Shown piece by piece: positions 42,818 through 51,995 of a stretch of DNA of 64,000 bases. The notes under the pieces are model-generated. The model ran no database searches, was not told the DNA's origin, and saw only the letters and a list, made by a program, of their open reading frames with translations. The stretch is from Flavobacterium sp. TR2 (GTDB lineage Bacteria; Bacteroidota; Bacteroidia; Flavobacteriales; Flavobacteriaceae): contig NZ_CP104307.1 in NCBI RefSeq assembly GCF_025252405.1, forward strand, positions 2,790,001 to 2,854,000, read 5' to 3'. The translations under genes and the position numbers were made by a program. The stretch's first letter is position 1, and each line of letters starts with the position of its first letter.

Positions 42818-43777
42818 CTAAGAATTGCCTTGAAAAATAACACGATTTGTCCAGCCTTTTAATGTGTATTGATTTAATATGGAATCTGGAATTTTTTCAT
42901 ATTCATTTTCGAAAAATGATACCGGAATAATTGGATCTTTTTCGTCAATGATTAAAATATTATTTGGGTTGTAAAAATCGTAGTTTTTAATATCTGCATT
43001 GGTTGTGATGAGTTTCTTTTCTAAACCTAAACTTTCAAAAACCCTAAAAGTAAGCCCAATTTGACCAAGACGGTTAATGTCTAAAAGCACTTTTGAACGA
43101 GTGATGTAATCGTTTACTTCGCTTAAAGGCATATGGCTTTTTATATATGTGATGTTTTTATCATTGTCTTTCTGCTTTTTGTCATAAACAATGAATTTGA
43201 ATTTTGAACCCTGCGAAGCCAAATTTGCCGCAATTTTTTTTAGTATCGGAAGCCTTTTGTCAATGGAGCTGATATTGAAAACATCGTATTCGAATGCGCT
43301 GTTTTTAGTCGGGTTTTCTGAATTGTAAATCCAGTTTGGAGCAAATTTTAAATTGAATTTCTCGCAGTCTTCTTTTTCAAATGAAAAAACCTCATCAAAG
43401 CAATGAAGAACCCGTTTGATTTTTGGACAGCGATACGTGTTGTCATTAAAAAAACCGATTGATTTTTTGGTGTATTTTTTAAATTCTAAAATGCTTTGAG
43501 GAGTTATAAAATCTCCTTTAATGGTCAAAATCACATCTTGAATATGATCATTTTTCTTTAACTCATTAATAATTTCTTTTCCGTAATGCTGATGCTTTAG
43601 ATTTGTTTTGAAAAACGTTTTTAGTAGAACATTATAGGCTTTATGAAATACAGAAGGGTATTTATATTTGAAAGCATTGAAATCGATATGGCGTACTGTA
43701 TGTCCTTGTTTTTCTAAGTCTGCAGCGATATGTTTGTTTAGTCCCCAGTTGTCTAAACTTATAAGAGTAATATGCAT
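42818..43777 (-). CDS. Glycosyltransferase-like protein (RfaS/CgeB-like)
   Basis: The 319-residue protein opens MHITLISLDNWGLNKHIAADL with a GT-B-like nucleotide fold and ends with SKVLLDINRLGQIGLTFRVFESLGLEKKLITTNADIKNYDFY, a typical C-terminal donor-site block. Similar flavobacterial proteins are labelled lipopolysaccharide core protein RfaS; the label is weak. It is divergent from the Kdo-kinase-like gene and lies within the glycan cluster. Confidence 0.7.
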   Translation of the reverse strand: MHITLISLDNWGLNKHIAADLEKQGHTVRHIDFNAFKYKYPSVFHKAYNVLLKTFFKTNLKHQHYGKEIINELKKNDHIQDVILTIKGDFITPQSILEFKKYTKKSIGFFNDNTYRCPKIKRVLHCFDEVFSFEKEDCEKFNLKFAPNWIYNSENPTKNSAFEYDVFNISSIDKRLPILKKIAANLASQGSKFKFIVYDKKQKDNDKNITYIKSHMPLSEVNDYITRSKVLLDINRLGQIGLTFRVFESLGLEKKLITTNADIKNYDFYNPNNILIIDEKDPIIPVSFFENEYEKIPDSILNQYTLKGWTNRVIFQGNS

Positions 43778-43837
43778 TATCTTCGAAATAGTTTTTATTA
43801 GTTGGTAAAACTAGCTAAATTTGCTGAAACAATTTTT

Positions 43838-44605
43838 ATGATTTTAAGATTAAATCGCGGATATGAAAAATTTGAAAATATTCTTCTTGAATATATTCGT
43901 TTTTTCAATACAAAAGGAGAGGACTTTGTAATTGGCCAGCGCAATCAGATAAAACTTTTTGATTTAGACGATAAAAAAATAAATATAAAGTCGTTTAAAG
44001 TTCCGCACTTGATCAATAAAATTGCTTACAAATACTTCAGAAAATCCAAAGCAAAACGCTCTTTTGAGTTTGCAAACAAATTGCTGGAATTGGGCGTAGG
44101 AACTCCAAAACCTATTGCATTTGCTGAATTTTCGTCGATATTGGGTTTAGAAAAAAGTTTTTACGTGAGCGAGCAGCTGGAATGTGACCTTACTTATAGA
44201 GAATTGGTAGAAATACCCGATTTTCCAGACCGAGAAAATATCTTAAGACAGTTCACTAAATTCAGTTTTGACCTTCACGAAAAAGGAATTGAGTTCTTAG
44301 ATCATTCGCCAGGAAATACTTTAATAAAAAAGAATGCCAACGGAAATTACGATTTCTTTCTGGTAGATTTAAACAGAATGGAATTTCACGATTCGATGTC
44401 TTTTGAAATGCGTATGAAAAACCTGTGCCGTTTAACGCCATTAGAAGAAATGGTTGCGGTAATGAGCAATGAATATGCTAAATATTATAAAGAAGAATCT
44501 GAAGAGAAGATTTTTGATACTTTATGGAAATATACGTCAGATTTTCAAGAGCAATTTTACAGAAAAAAACGCTTGAAAAAGAAACTTAAATTCTGGAAGA
44601 AGTAA
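43838..44605 (+). CDS. Kdo/lipopolysaccharide kinase-like protein
   Basis: The 255-residue protein has an RIO/APH-like kinase pattern: GIEFLDHSPGNTLIKK (catalytic Asp and Asn) and FFLVDLNRM (the metal-binding Asp). RKSKAKRSFEFANKLLELGVGTPKPIAF fits Kdo kinase (KdkA) and other LPS-core kinases. It probably phosphorylates an inner-core sugar. Frame is open from TTG 43802, but homologues start near MILRLNRGYEKF (ATG 43838). Its 3' end overlaps the 3' end of the converging GT2 gene by 20 bases. Confidence 0.8.
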   Translation: MILRLNRGYEKFENILLEYIRFFNTKGEDFVIGQRNQIKLFDLDDKKINIKSFKVPHLINKIAYKYFRKSKAKRSFEFANKLLELGVGTPKPIAFAEFSSILGLEKSFYVSEQLECDLTYRELVEIPDFPDRENILRQFTKFSFDLHEKGIEFLDHSPGNTLIKKNANGNYDFFLVDLNRMEFHDSMSFEMRMKNLCRLTPLEEMVAVMSNEYAKYYKEESEEKIFDTLWKYTSDFQEQFYRKKRLKKKLKFWKK

Positions 44606-45356
44606 TTTTTCTTAATTCTTTATATCGAATGTAAACGCTGTAAGCATTCAAATAACAAATGATTACGCCTTTTTTACCGTCCAGAAAACCTAAACGGATG
44701 ATAAACTGATACAAGAAGGTATATAACGGATGGAGAAACAGCAGTAAAAAATAAGGTTTTACTCCTTTTGCAAATTTTTCATTGGCTTTAAGAATGCCAT
44801 AATGGTACATTTTAGATTTGTAATCGTTATACGAAGCGTACGAAAAATGTATGATTTTGTTTTTTAAAGTGTCAATTCGCCCGTTTACGATTAATTTTTC
44901 ATGAACAGTTCTTTCCTCATTGTATCGACACTTTGATTTGTCAAAAAGTCTGAAAATCTTATCAGTCTGCCAGCCGCTAAAATTCAGTCTGCTATTTTTG
45001 AACATAAAAGTGCGATAGATAAAATAAGCACTTGCTGTACTTTTAGAACCAATTGTGGCTGCAATTTCAGATTTTAATTCAGGCGTCAATCTTTCATCAG
45101 CATCAATAAATAAAACCCACGAGTTTTTGGCCTGGTCTAAGGCGAAATTTCGTTGGGTAGTGTAATCTGCAAAAGGATTCTGAATTAATTTTACATTTTT
45201 GAAAGACTCAACAATGCTTACTGTTTTATCGGTACTGTAGGAATCAACAACAATGATCTCGTCAGCAAAATCAATGTCTTCAAGAAGCGATTTTATGTGC
45301 TGTTCTTCGTTAAGCGTAATAATCAGGACTGATAATTTTTGCCTTTCACTATTCAT
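44586..45356 (-). CDS. Family 2 glycosyltransferase (WaaE/KdtX-like)
   Basis: The 256-residue GT-A enzyme has LSVLIITLNEEQHI and the DxD site FIDADERLTPEL, then a TrpGln block (NFSGWQTDKIFRLF). It resembles LPS-core beta-glucosyltransferases of the WaaE group. Acceptor unknown. It converges with the kinase gene, and is transcribed with the GT9 gene, starting 22 bases after that gene ends. Confidence 0.88.
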   Translation of the reverse strand: MNSERQKLSVLIITLNEEQHIKSLLEDIDFADEIIVVDSYSTDKTVSIVESFKNVKLIQNPFADYTTQRNFALDQAKNSWVLFIDADERLTPELKSEIAATIGSKSTASAYFIYRTFMFKNSRLNFSGWQTDKIFRLFDKSKCRYNEERTVHEKLIVNGRIDTLKNKIIHFSYASYNDYKSKMYHYGILKANEKFAKGVKPYFLLLFLHPLYTFLYQFIIRLGFLDGKKGVIICYLNAYSVYIRYKELRKITSSRI

Positions 45357-45378
45357 TGGAGATGCCTTTTGCTTTTTT

Positions 45379-46443
45379 TCAATTTTTATATTCTTGAAAA
45401 TAAGTTTCTAGTTTTTGAAGCATTAATTCCAATGGATATTCAGCATAATATTCAAAAGTATGTTCTTTTATGTATTGTTCTGTATGCTTTTCGTAGATTT
45501 CAGGTTTTAAGTCTTTTAAATGAATAGAAACGTTTTTTGCTTCATTTTCAAATATTTGCCATGTTTCTTTTCTTACAGAAGGAGTAAAAATAGAGAAAGT
45601 CGGAACTTCAAGTGCTTTTGCCATATTTACTGCGCCTCCTTCATTTCCAATTAGCATCTCACATTGAGAAAGAATGGCCAAAAATTCTCGTAAATCGGTA
45701 GCGTATAAATCGAAAACAATATGTCTTTTAGTTTCTTCAGAACAATGATTGTAAACCTCTAAGGCTTGCTCTTTTTGGTTCGGAATATAATTAAAGAGAA
45801 TAGTCGCATTTGTTTTTGCCACTGTAAAATCAATAATTTTTGCCATTCCGTCCAGCGGATATGTTTTATAATGTTCGCTTCCTAAAATTCCAAACATGAT
45901 CAACGGTTTTTGAGGATCTACGTTGTAGCTGTTTAAAGTGTTTTTAGCCGCTGCAATTTCAGATTCTTTTAAAAAGATTTTCGGTTTTACGTTTGTTATC
46001 TTTTCAGAGAAGAATGGCTTTAGCAACATTAATCTGTTTTCAATTGCCAAACCAAATTCTGATTTTACGGCATCAAGACGTTTGTAGCTATAATTGTAAA
46101 AGATATTAGAGTACCATTTGTGGTAAGAAACTTTATATTTTGCTCCAGAAAAAAACGTGATTAAACTAGTTCCCAGTTTGCTGTAAACGTCTATTACTGC
46201 ATCATATTTTTTTCTTCGAATCTCAAAAATGAATTTAATGAACTCAAAAGTCGATTTTCGAATTTTATTAGTCACCGGTATAATGTTGTCGATATTCGGA
46301 TTTTCTATCAGTACATCAATCGAATTGGGATAACACATATAGTCAATTGTAGAATCTGGAAACTTGGTTTTAAGATTGTTGCAGATAATTGTGCTTGTTA
46401 AAACGTCTCCAATCCTTTTTTGCTGAATGACTAATATTCTCAT
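45379..46443 (-). CDS. Family 9 glycosyltransferase (heptosyltransferase-like)
   Basis: The 354-residue GT-B protein begins MRILVIQQKRIGDVLTSTII, the N-terminal signature of the WaaC/WaaF/GT9 group, and has IGNEGGAVNMAKALEVPTF, the donor-phosphate block. It probably adds a sugar to the LPS inner core. Start chosen at the MRILV ATG; five codons upstream are in frame. It precedes the GT2 gene on the same strand. Confidence 0.88.
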   Translation of the reverse strand: MRILVIQQKRIGDVLTSTIICNNLKTKFPDSTIDYMCYPNSIDVLIENPNIDNIIPVTNKIRKSTFEFIKFIFEIRRKKYDAVIDVYSKLGTSLITFFSGAKYKVSYHKWYSNIFYNYSYKRLDAVKSEFGLAIENRLMLLKPFFSEKITNVKPKIFLKESEIAAAKNTLNSYNVDPQKPLIMFGILGSEHYKTYPLDGMAKIIDFTVAKTNATILFNYIPNQKEQALEVYNHCSEETKRHIVFDLYATDLREFLAILSQCEMLIGNEGGAVNMAKALEVPTFSIFTPSVRKETWQIFENEAKNVSIHLKDLKPEIYEKHTEQYIKEHTFEYYAEYPLELMLQKLETYFQEYKN

Positions 46444-46570
46444 TTTTTTTCTGTTCAATTTAGAAGGCTAAAGTACAAACTATTTTATGAAGTGTACAAG
46501 TGATGGTATTAATTAAGAGTAAACTAAATTAAAAGTTTTATTTTTGCAGTTAAGAAATTAAAAATTGACA

Positions 46571-47320
46571 ATGGGAATTAGCGGTTTGGTTATTACTTTC
46601 AATGAAGAAAAAAACATTGGAAAATGTATAGATGCTTTATTTAAAGTTTGTGACGAAGTTATTATTGTAGACTCTTTCAGTAAAGATCGTACAGTAGAAA
46701 TAGCTAAAGAAAAAGGAGCACAGGTTATTCAGCAGGTATTTTTAGGAGATGGTCCGCAGCGCACGCACGGATTGCCTTTTTGTAAAAATGACTGGATCTT
46801 AAATCTTGATGCGGATGAATTTTTGGATAAAGATGCAGAGAAATTCATTCTGAATAAAAAATATCTGGAAGGAAATTATGATGCTTTCAGTTTTAGGGTA
46901 AAAAACTTTTTAGCAGATAAATTGATTGATTTCTCGGGATGGTACCCAGATCATAAAGTTCGTTTTTTTAATAAGCAAACGGCACATCCTTCAGATTCTA
47001 AAGTGCATCAGAAAATTGTAACTCAAAATGAAAAAAAAGTTGCCGTACACATTCTTCATTACGGTTGGGATTCTTTAGACCAAATTATTGCAAAGAAGAA
47101 CCAGTATTCTGGATGGCACGCGCAACAGCTATTTGATCAAGGAAAAAGAATAAATGCTTTTAAACCTGTTCTTAACGGAACTGTGGCTTTCATTCGTTGC
47201 TATTTCTTTAAAAAAGGAATTTTTAATGGACTTGACGGACTGTCAATCGCAATGATTCAGGCTTTTTTCTCTTATATGAAATATGCCAAGCTTTTGAAAC
47301 TTCAAAAAAAGCTAAAATAA
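46571..47320 (+). CDS. Family 2 glycosyltransferase, copy A of a paralogous pair
   Basis: The 249-residue protein has ISGLVITFNEEKNIGKCIDALF, LNLDADEFLDKDAE (DxD), FSGWYPDHKVRFFNK and NGTVAFIRCYFFKKG. Copy B at 48339 has the same motifs and length, so the two arose by duplication. The ATG at 46571 is taken; an upstream TTG exists. TATTTTTG at 46539-46546 is a possible -7 box. Confidence 0.9.
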   Translation: MGISGLVITFNEEKNIGKCIDALFKVCDEVIIVDSFSKDRTVEIAKEKGAQVIQQVFLGDGPQRTHGLPFCKNDWILNLDADEFLDKDAEKFILNKKYLEGNYDAFSFRVKNFLADKLIDFSGWYPDHKVRFFNKQTAHPSDSKVHQKIVTQNEKKVAVHILHYGWDSLDQIIAKKNQYSGWHAQQLFDQGKRINAFKPVLNGTVAFIRCYFFKKGIFNGLDGLSIAMIQAFFSYMKYAKLLKLQKKLK

Positions 47321-47615
47321 AAATACAAAACACGGATATTTATTTTTTTTGCTTAACTGAGCGCTTTTTTGGTTGGGCAAAAAAATAAGTGTTTTTGAGA
47401 CGCTTTTTTATTTCTTCTAAAAAAGAGTTTTTGACTGCAATTATGTAATATTTACTTAATGTGTGATTGTGTTTTAATTGATTGAGAATCAACTATTTTA
47501 AAGGATTATAAAGCAAAAAATATCATGTATTTTATTGTAATATTATTTTTTGCTTAATTTTTTATTTTCTCATTAAACCATACTATTTATCTTATAGATT
47601 TGTAAGGAAAAAAGT

Positions 47616-48329
47616 ATGTCAAAGTTGCCCATTTTAATGTATCATAACGTAGTTCAAGATGAAGCCCAATCTTTGAACTTAAGTATTTCTGTGTCAAAAT
47701 TAGAGTCGCAATTAAAGTTTCTTAGCGACAATAATTACACAACATTTCATTTTAAGGATTTGGAGAATTTAAATCGTCTCCCTTCCAAAAGCATCATTAT
47801 AACTTTTGATGATGTTACAGAATGTCAGCTTACATACGCAGTGCCTTTGCTTGAAAAATATAAACTCAAAGCTTCTTTTTTTGTGCCTTTTTCTTTCGTA
47901 GGAAATTTTGATTACTGGATTGAAGGGAAAGAAAAAATAATGAGCATTGAGCAATTGAAAGGGCTAAATAACAATTTAATTGAGTTGGGATACCATTCTT
48001 TTGAACATAAAAGATATAGTTCGTTATCAAAAGAAGAATTGGAAGCAGACTTTATTAAATCAAATAGCTTTATTAGAGAGCATCAATTAGATATAAAACC
48101 TGTTTTGGCATATCCTTTTGGCAATTACGCAAAGAAAGACGCCGAGTTTCAGGTTTTTGAAAAAATTATGCGCGAAAACGGCATAAACTATGGTTTGAGA
48201 ATTGGAAACAGAGTAAATAAATTTCCTTTTAAAAATAATTATTTAGTCAAAAGAATTGATATTAAAGGGGAAGACAGTTTGTTTAGATTCAGGTTAAAAT
48301 TAAAGGTTGGTAAACTTAAATTATTTTGA
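47616..48329 (+). CDS. Polysaccharide deacetylase family protein
   Basis: The 237-residue protein has the NodB-like motifs IIITFDDVTECQLTYAVPLL (TFDD), LGYHSFEHKRYSSLS (the His motif) and YPFGNYA. It probably removes acetyl groups from a surface or LPS sugar. It lies between the two GT2 paralogues, 9 bases before copy B. TAGATTTG at 47595-47602 matches the -7 consensus and leaves a leader of only a few bases. The 295 bases before it hold no gene. Confidence 0.9.
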   Translation: MSKLPILMYHNVVQDEAQSLNLSISVSKLESQLKFLSDNNYTTFHFKDLENLNRLPSKSIIITFDDVTECQLTYAVPLLEKYKLKASFFVPFSFVGNFDYWIEGKEKIMSIEQLKGLNNNLIELGYHSFEHKRYSSLSKEELEADFIKSNSFIREHQLDIKPVLAYPFGNYAKKDAEFQVFEKIMRENGINYGLRIGNRVNKFPFKNNYLVKRIDIKGEDSLFRFRLKLKVGKLKLF

Positions 48330-48338
48330 GAATTAAGC

Positions 48339-49088
48339 ATGGAAATCAGTGGATTAGTTATTGCCTATAATGAGGAAAAAAATATAGGGAAATGTATAGA
48401 TGCTCTGTTTAGAATTTGTGATGAAGTAATTGTTATAGATTCATTGAGTGCCGATAATACAGTAAAAATTGCAGAAGAAAAAGGCGCGAGAGTTATCTCT
48501 CAAGCGTTTTTAGGAGATGGACCTCAAAGAATTCATGGACTACAGTATTGTAAAAATGACTGGATTCTAAATCTGGATGCTGACGAGATTTTGGCCGAAG
48601 ATGCCGAGAATTTTATATTGTCTGGAAAGTATAAAAATGAAAGTTTTGATGTTTTTACTTTTAGACTGTATAATTATTTAGGAAGAAAGAAAATCGATTT
48701 TGCGGGTTGGTATCCTGATAAAACAGCACGCTTTTTTAATAAAAAAACAGCTTCTCCTTCAAAAGACAGAGTGCATCAAAAGGTTTCGGGTAACCATAAG
48801 GCACACTTAAAAGTACATATACATCACTATGCGTGGGACAGTTTTGAGCAGTTTATTAGTAAGAAAAACTTATATTCGACTTGGCACGCCCAACAGCTTT
48901 ACGACCAAGGCAAAAGAGTAAGTGGTTTTAAGCCCGTATTGAATGGAACGGTATCTTTTGTAAGATGTTATTTCTTTAAGAAGGGTTTTTTAAACGGATT
49001 GGATGGATTTACATTTTCGATGATGCAAGCCTCTTTCTCGTATATGAAATATGCCAAGCTCATAAAACTTCAAAAAAACAACAATTAA
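48339..49088 (+). CDS. Family 2 glycosyltransferase, copy B of a paralogous pair
   Basis: The 249-residue protein matches copy A over its whole length (EISGLVIAYNEEKNIGKCI, LNLDADEILAEDAE, FAGWYPDKTARFFNK, NGTVSFVRCYFFKKG). Differences are scattered. It follows the deacetylase gene by 9 bases and probably shares its transcript, so the duplicated enzymes may act on sequential residues. Confidence 0.9.
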   Translation: MEISGLVIAYNEEKNIGKCIDALFRICDEVIVIDSLSADNTVKIAEEKGARVISQAFLGDGPQRIHGLQYCKNDWILNLDADEILAEDAENFILSGKYKNESFDVFTFRLYNYLGRKKIDFAGWYPDKTARFFNKKTASPSKDRVHQKVSGNHKAHLKVHIHHYAWDSFEQFISKKNLYSTWHAQQLYDQGKRVSGFKPVLNGTVSFVRCYFFKKGFLNGLDGFTFSMMQASFSYMKYAKLIKLQKNNN

Positions 49089-49090
49089 AA

Positions 49091-49122
49091 AAATCCAAAT
49101 TCCGGCTGGAATTTGGATTTTT
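49091..49122. terminator. Bidirectional terminator between the GT2 copy B and dapD
   Basis: Arms AAATCCAAATTCC (49091-49103) and GGAATTTGGATTT (49108-49120) with a GGCT loop and A/T runs on both sides; it starts 2 bases past the GT2 stop. Confidence 0.9.
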
Positions 49123-49143
49123 AATTTTAGGATTTTTTAAAAT

Positions 49144-49959
49144 CTATACCGCAACATCGTACTCACGAAGTGCATTGTTTAAAGAAGTTTTTAAATCTGT
49201 AGACGGTTTGCGAGTTCCTATAATCAATGCGCAAGGAACTTGATATTCTCCTGCAGCAAATTTCTTAGTGTAGCTTCCAGGAATAACTACAGAACGAGCA
49301 GGCACATAACCTTTCATTTCAACTGGCTCATCACCTGTAACGTCGATAATTTTAGTAGATGCTGTCAGACATACATTAGCTCCAAGAACGGCTTCTTTAC
49401 CAACATGAACACCTTCAACAACAATACAGCGAGAACCGATAAAAGCCCCGTCTTCAATAATTACTGGAGCAGCTTGCAATGGCTCAAGAACACCGCCAAT
49501 ACCAACACCACCGCTTAAGTGCACGTTTTTACCAATTTGAGCACAGCTTCCTACAGTTGCCCAAGTGTCAACCATTGTTCCTTCATCTACATACGCTCCA
49601 ATGTTTACGTAGCTTGGCATTAAGATTACACCGCTTGAGATGTATGCGCCATAGCGAGCAACAGCATTTGGCACCACACGAATTCCTTTTTCAGCATAAT
49701 TTCTTTTTAGCAACATTTTATCATGGTACTCAAAAATACCAGATTCCCATGTTTCCATTTTCTGAATCGGGAAATACATTACAACTGCTTTCTTAACCCA
49801 TTCGTTTACCTGCCATTTGTCACCAACTGGTTCAGCAACACGTAATTTTCCTGCGTCTACCAATTCGATCACTTCTCTAATGGCATCAGTAGTTGTAGTT
49901 TCTTGCAATAAAGCTCTGTTTTCCCAAGCTTGTTCAATTATAGTCTGTAAAGAATTCAT
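49144..49959 (-). CDS. dapD: 2,3,4,5-Tetrahydropyridine-2,6-dicarboxylate N-succinyltransferase
   Basis: The 271-residue left-handed beta-helix enzyme succinylates tetrahydrodipicolinate in lysine and diaminopimelate synthesis. Supporting blocks: RVVPNAVARYGAYISSGVIL, YVDEGTMVDTWATVGSCAQIG and GVGIGGVLEPLQAAPVIIED. The length is normal. It stands alone with a good promoter. Confidence 0.96.
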   Translation of the reverse strand: MNSLQTIIEQAWENRALLQETTTTDAIREVIELVDAGKLRVAEPVGDKWQVNEWVKKAVVMYFPIQKMETWESGIFEYHDKMLLKRNYAEKGIRVVPNAVARYGAYISSGVILMPSYVNIGAYVDEGTMVDTWATVGSCAQIGKNVHLSGGVGIGGVLEPLQAAPVIIEDGAFIGSRCIVVEGVHVGKEAVLGANVCLTASTKIIDVTGDEPVEMKGYVPARSVVIPGSYTKKFAAGEYQVPCALIIGTRKPSTDLKTSLNNALREYDVAV

Positions 49960-49975
49960 ACGTTTAATTTTTTGG

Positions 49976-50003
49976 CAAAGATAACGTATTTGTAGAAATG
50001 CAA
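49976..50003 (-). promoter_or_regulatory. Promoter of dapD
   Basis: Minus-strand TTG-N17-TATCTTTG (TTG complement 50001-50003, -7 complement 49976-49983) matches both consensus elements with normal spacing. The 5' leader would be about 10-15 bases. Confidence 0.7.
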
Positions 50004-50223
50004 AAAAGCAAAACAGCCTGAAAATGTTACAAATTTAACTTTTTGTTTCTTATTTGTAGAAATGGATAAAATGCATAAGGGTTTTTAATTAATATAACTA
50101 CCATTAAAGGTTTTTTTATATCATAATATGACAAAAGTCAGGATTTCTGTTTTTTCTTCACTTTAATTTCGCACTGTTGATCAACACACCATTCCATAAA
50201 TAAAATCATATAAGCAGTAAAAT

Positions 50224-50856
50224 ATGAATCAAGAAAATCACCTTCAAAACAGAGTTATTATAGACAAAGAAGTAAGCTGGGATAAAACTCAGGTTATCAT
50301 GAGTAAAACAAATGCATATGGCATTATAGAATATGCCAACGAAGTGTTTGTAGATGTTTGTGGTTATGAAGACTATGAATTAATGGGACAGCCTCATAAT
50401 ATCATACGTCACCCGGATATGCCAAAAGTAATCTTTAAAGTGCTTTGGGAAAATCTTAAAAATGGGAAAAACTTCCATGCTATTGTAAAAAACCTTGCAA
50501 AATCGGGAAGATACTATTGGGTAATTACAGATTTTGAAATTGCTCGAGACGAAAACGACGTTATTGTAAATTATTTCGGAAGAAGACAAGCAGTGCCGCA
50601 AGAAGTAATTGCGATGCACATTGAACCTTTGTATAAAAAATTATTGCAGATCGAAGCAGCAAGCGGAGTAGAATTTAGCGAAAAGTACTTGATCGGATTC
50701 TTAGAAGAGAGAAAGAGGACTTACGTCGAATATATTAAGGAGCTGATTTACGAGCATGAAAAGTCACAATCTAAGTTTGCTAATTATTCTGAAGAAGAGG
50801 ATGGAGGAGAGGAAGAAGAACACAGAGGTTTTTTCAGCCGTTTGTTCGGAAGATAA
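50224..50856 (+). CDS. PAS domain protein (Aer-like)
   Basis: The 210-residue protein has one PAS domain (about residues 20-125) with KTNAYGIIEYANEVFVDVCGY, IIRHPDMPKVIFKVLWENL and YYWVITDFEIARDENDVI. The pattern is that of the redox/flavin PAS of Aer receptors, but there is no membrane, signalling or output domain. The C-terminus is coiled and ends in an acidic stretch and FFSRLFGR. The partner is unknown. A weak -7-like word TAATTTCG lies upstream in the 264-base gap. Confidence 0.85.
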   Translation: MNQENHLQNRVIIDKEVSWDKTQVIMSKTNAYGIIEYANEVFVDVCGYEDYELMGQPHNIIRHPDMPKVIFKVLWENLKNGKNFHAIVKNLAKSGRYYWVITDFEIARDENDVIVNYFGRRQAVPQEVIAMHIEPLYKKLLQIEAASGVEFSEKYLIGFLEERKRTYVEYIKELIYEHEKSQSKFANYSEEEDGGEEEEHRGFFSRLFGR

Positions 50857-51031
50857 ATTGAGTTATTTTTTAGGTTTGAATATTTGGATAAAAGTCCGTC
50901 TTGAGTTTTCAGGGCGGATTTTTTTATTTCTTGATTTAAGAAAGCTCGAGGGGAATATTAAATTAAGTGATTGTTCAGTACAATATAATAGGTTGAAAAG
51001 GTTTATATTTGTATTGTAAAATGAAAGCGTT

Positions 51032-51265
51032 ATGGAAGCAATTAGATTAGAATTTCTGCCAGAAATCAGAGAGAAAGTGCTTAAGTTATTAAGTGAGTTT
51101 TCTCCTAGCGAATTGACAATTATAGAAGAAGATTCTGATTTTGAAAATGATAAAAGTAAAGTGCAGGCAGCTTATGCTAAATTAAAAAGTGGCAATGAAA
51201 AGTTGTATTCAATTGATGAAGTAGATTCAATTTTAGACGATACATTTTCTCAATATGACAATTAG
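51032..51265 (+). CDS. Putative antitoxin of a ParE/RelE-type pair
   Basis: The 77-residue acidic protein ends with LYSIDEVDSILDDTFSQYDN, a tail typical of antitoxins that fold onto ParE/RelE toxins. Its stop overlaps the toxin start by 11 bases. No clear DNA-binding domain is seen. A -7-like TATATTTG lies at 51004-51011. Confidence 0.7.
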   Translation: MEAIRLEFLPEIREKVLKLLSEFSPSELTIIEEDSDFENDKSKVQAAYAKLKSGNEKLYSIDEVDSILDDTFSQYDN

Positions 51266-51536
51266 AATTTCGAATGAATTTTTAAAATTATTAAAAGAAC
51301 AAGTTCATTATATTTATAAAGATAAACCTAAAGCAGCGCTAAAGTTTAGGAAAGATTTGCTTAGAAATATTAAAAAAGATTTAAAACATCCCTTTCTTTT
51401 TAAAAAATCAAGATATTTTGATAATGAAAACATTAGGGATTATGTTTTTAAAGGTTACGTTTCTGTTTATGAGATTAATATCGATAAAAACATTGTTTTT
51501 ATTTTCGGTTTTATAAAATATAGAGACTCCATTTAA
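51255..51536 (+). CDS. Putative ParE/RelE-type toxin
   Basis: The 93-residue basic protein has the ParE-like pattern with KAALKFRKDLLRNIKKDL and a YVFKGYVSVYEI-INIDKNIVFIFGF core (the usual strand series with an Arg/Tyr end, KYRDSI). It shares 11 bases with the antitoxin and is translated after it. Which target (gyrase or ribosome) is unknown. Confidence 0.75.
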   Translation: MTIRISNEFLKLLKEQVHYIYKDKPKAALKFRKDLLRNIKKDLKHPFLFKKSRYFDNENIRDYVFKGYVSVYEINIDKNIVFIFGFIKYRDSI

Positions 51537-51581
51537 AGATTAAAATTTCACTTTTTAATCTTTATATAAAAACTTCACACC

Positions 51582-51995
51582 ATGCCAAGAATCCTTTCCA
51601 TAGATTACGGACAAAAACGCACAGGAATTGCAGTGACAGACGAAATGCAGATTATTGCTTCGGGCTTAACCACAATTCCGACCCATACTTTGATTGACTT
51701 TTTGAAAGATTATTTTGCTAAAGAAAAAGTTGAAGCGGTTTTGATTGGCGAACCAAAACAAATGAACGGCCAGCCATCTGAAAGTGCTTCTGTGATTAAT
51801 GGTTTTGCAAAGCATTTTTCGAATATCTTTCCAGATATGAAAGTGATTCGCGTTGACGAGCGTTTTACTTCAAAAATGGCATTTCAAACCATGATCGACA
51901 GCGGTTTAAGTAAAAAACAGCGTCAGAATAAAGGTTTAATAGACGAAATTTCCGCCACAATTTTGCTTCAAGATTATCTTTCCGCAAAAAAATAG
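51582..51995 (+). CDS. ruvX: Putative pre-16S rRNA nuclease / Holliday junction resolvase RuvX
   Basis: The 137-residue RNase H-fold protein has SIDYGQKRTGIAVTDEM (the first catalytic Asp), VLIGEPKQMNGQPSE and VDERFTSKMA, then DEISATILLQDYL. YqgF/RuvX processes the 5' end of 16S rRNA; the RuvX name was given for presumed Holliday junction work. The gene is 45 bases past the toxin stop. Confidence 0.93.
   Translation: MPRILSIDYGQKRTGIAVTDEMQIIASGLTTIPTHTLIDFLKDYFAKEKVEAVLIGEPKQMNGQPSESASVINGFAKHFSNIFPDMKVIRVDERFTSKMAFQTMIDSGLSKKQRQNKGLIDEISATILLQDYLSAKK

Noticed and set aside
47321..47615. A gene or RNA in the gap before the deacetylase
   Set aside because: A/T-rich without a supported frame or stable long stem; only the -7 word was kept.
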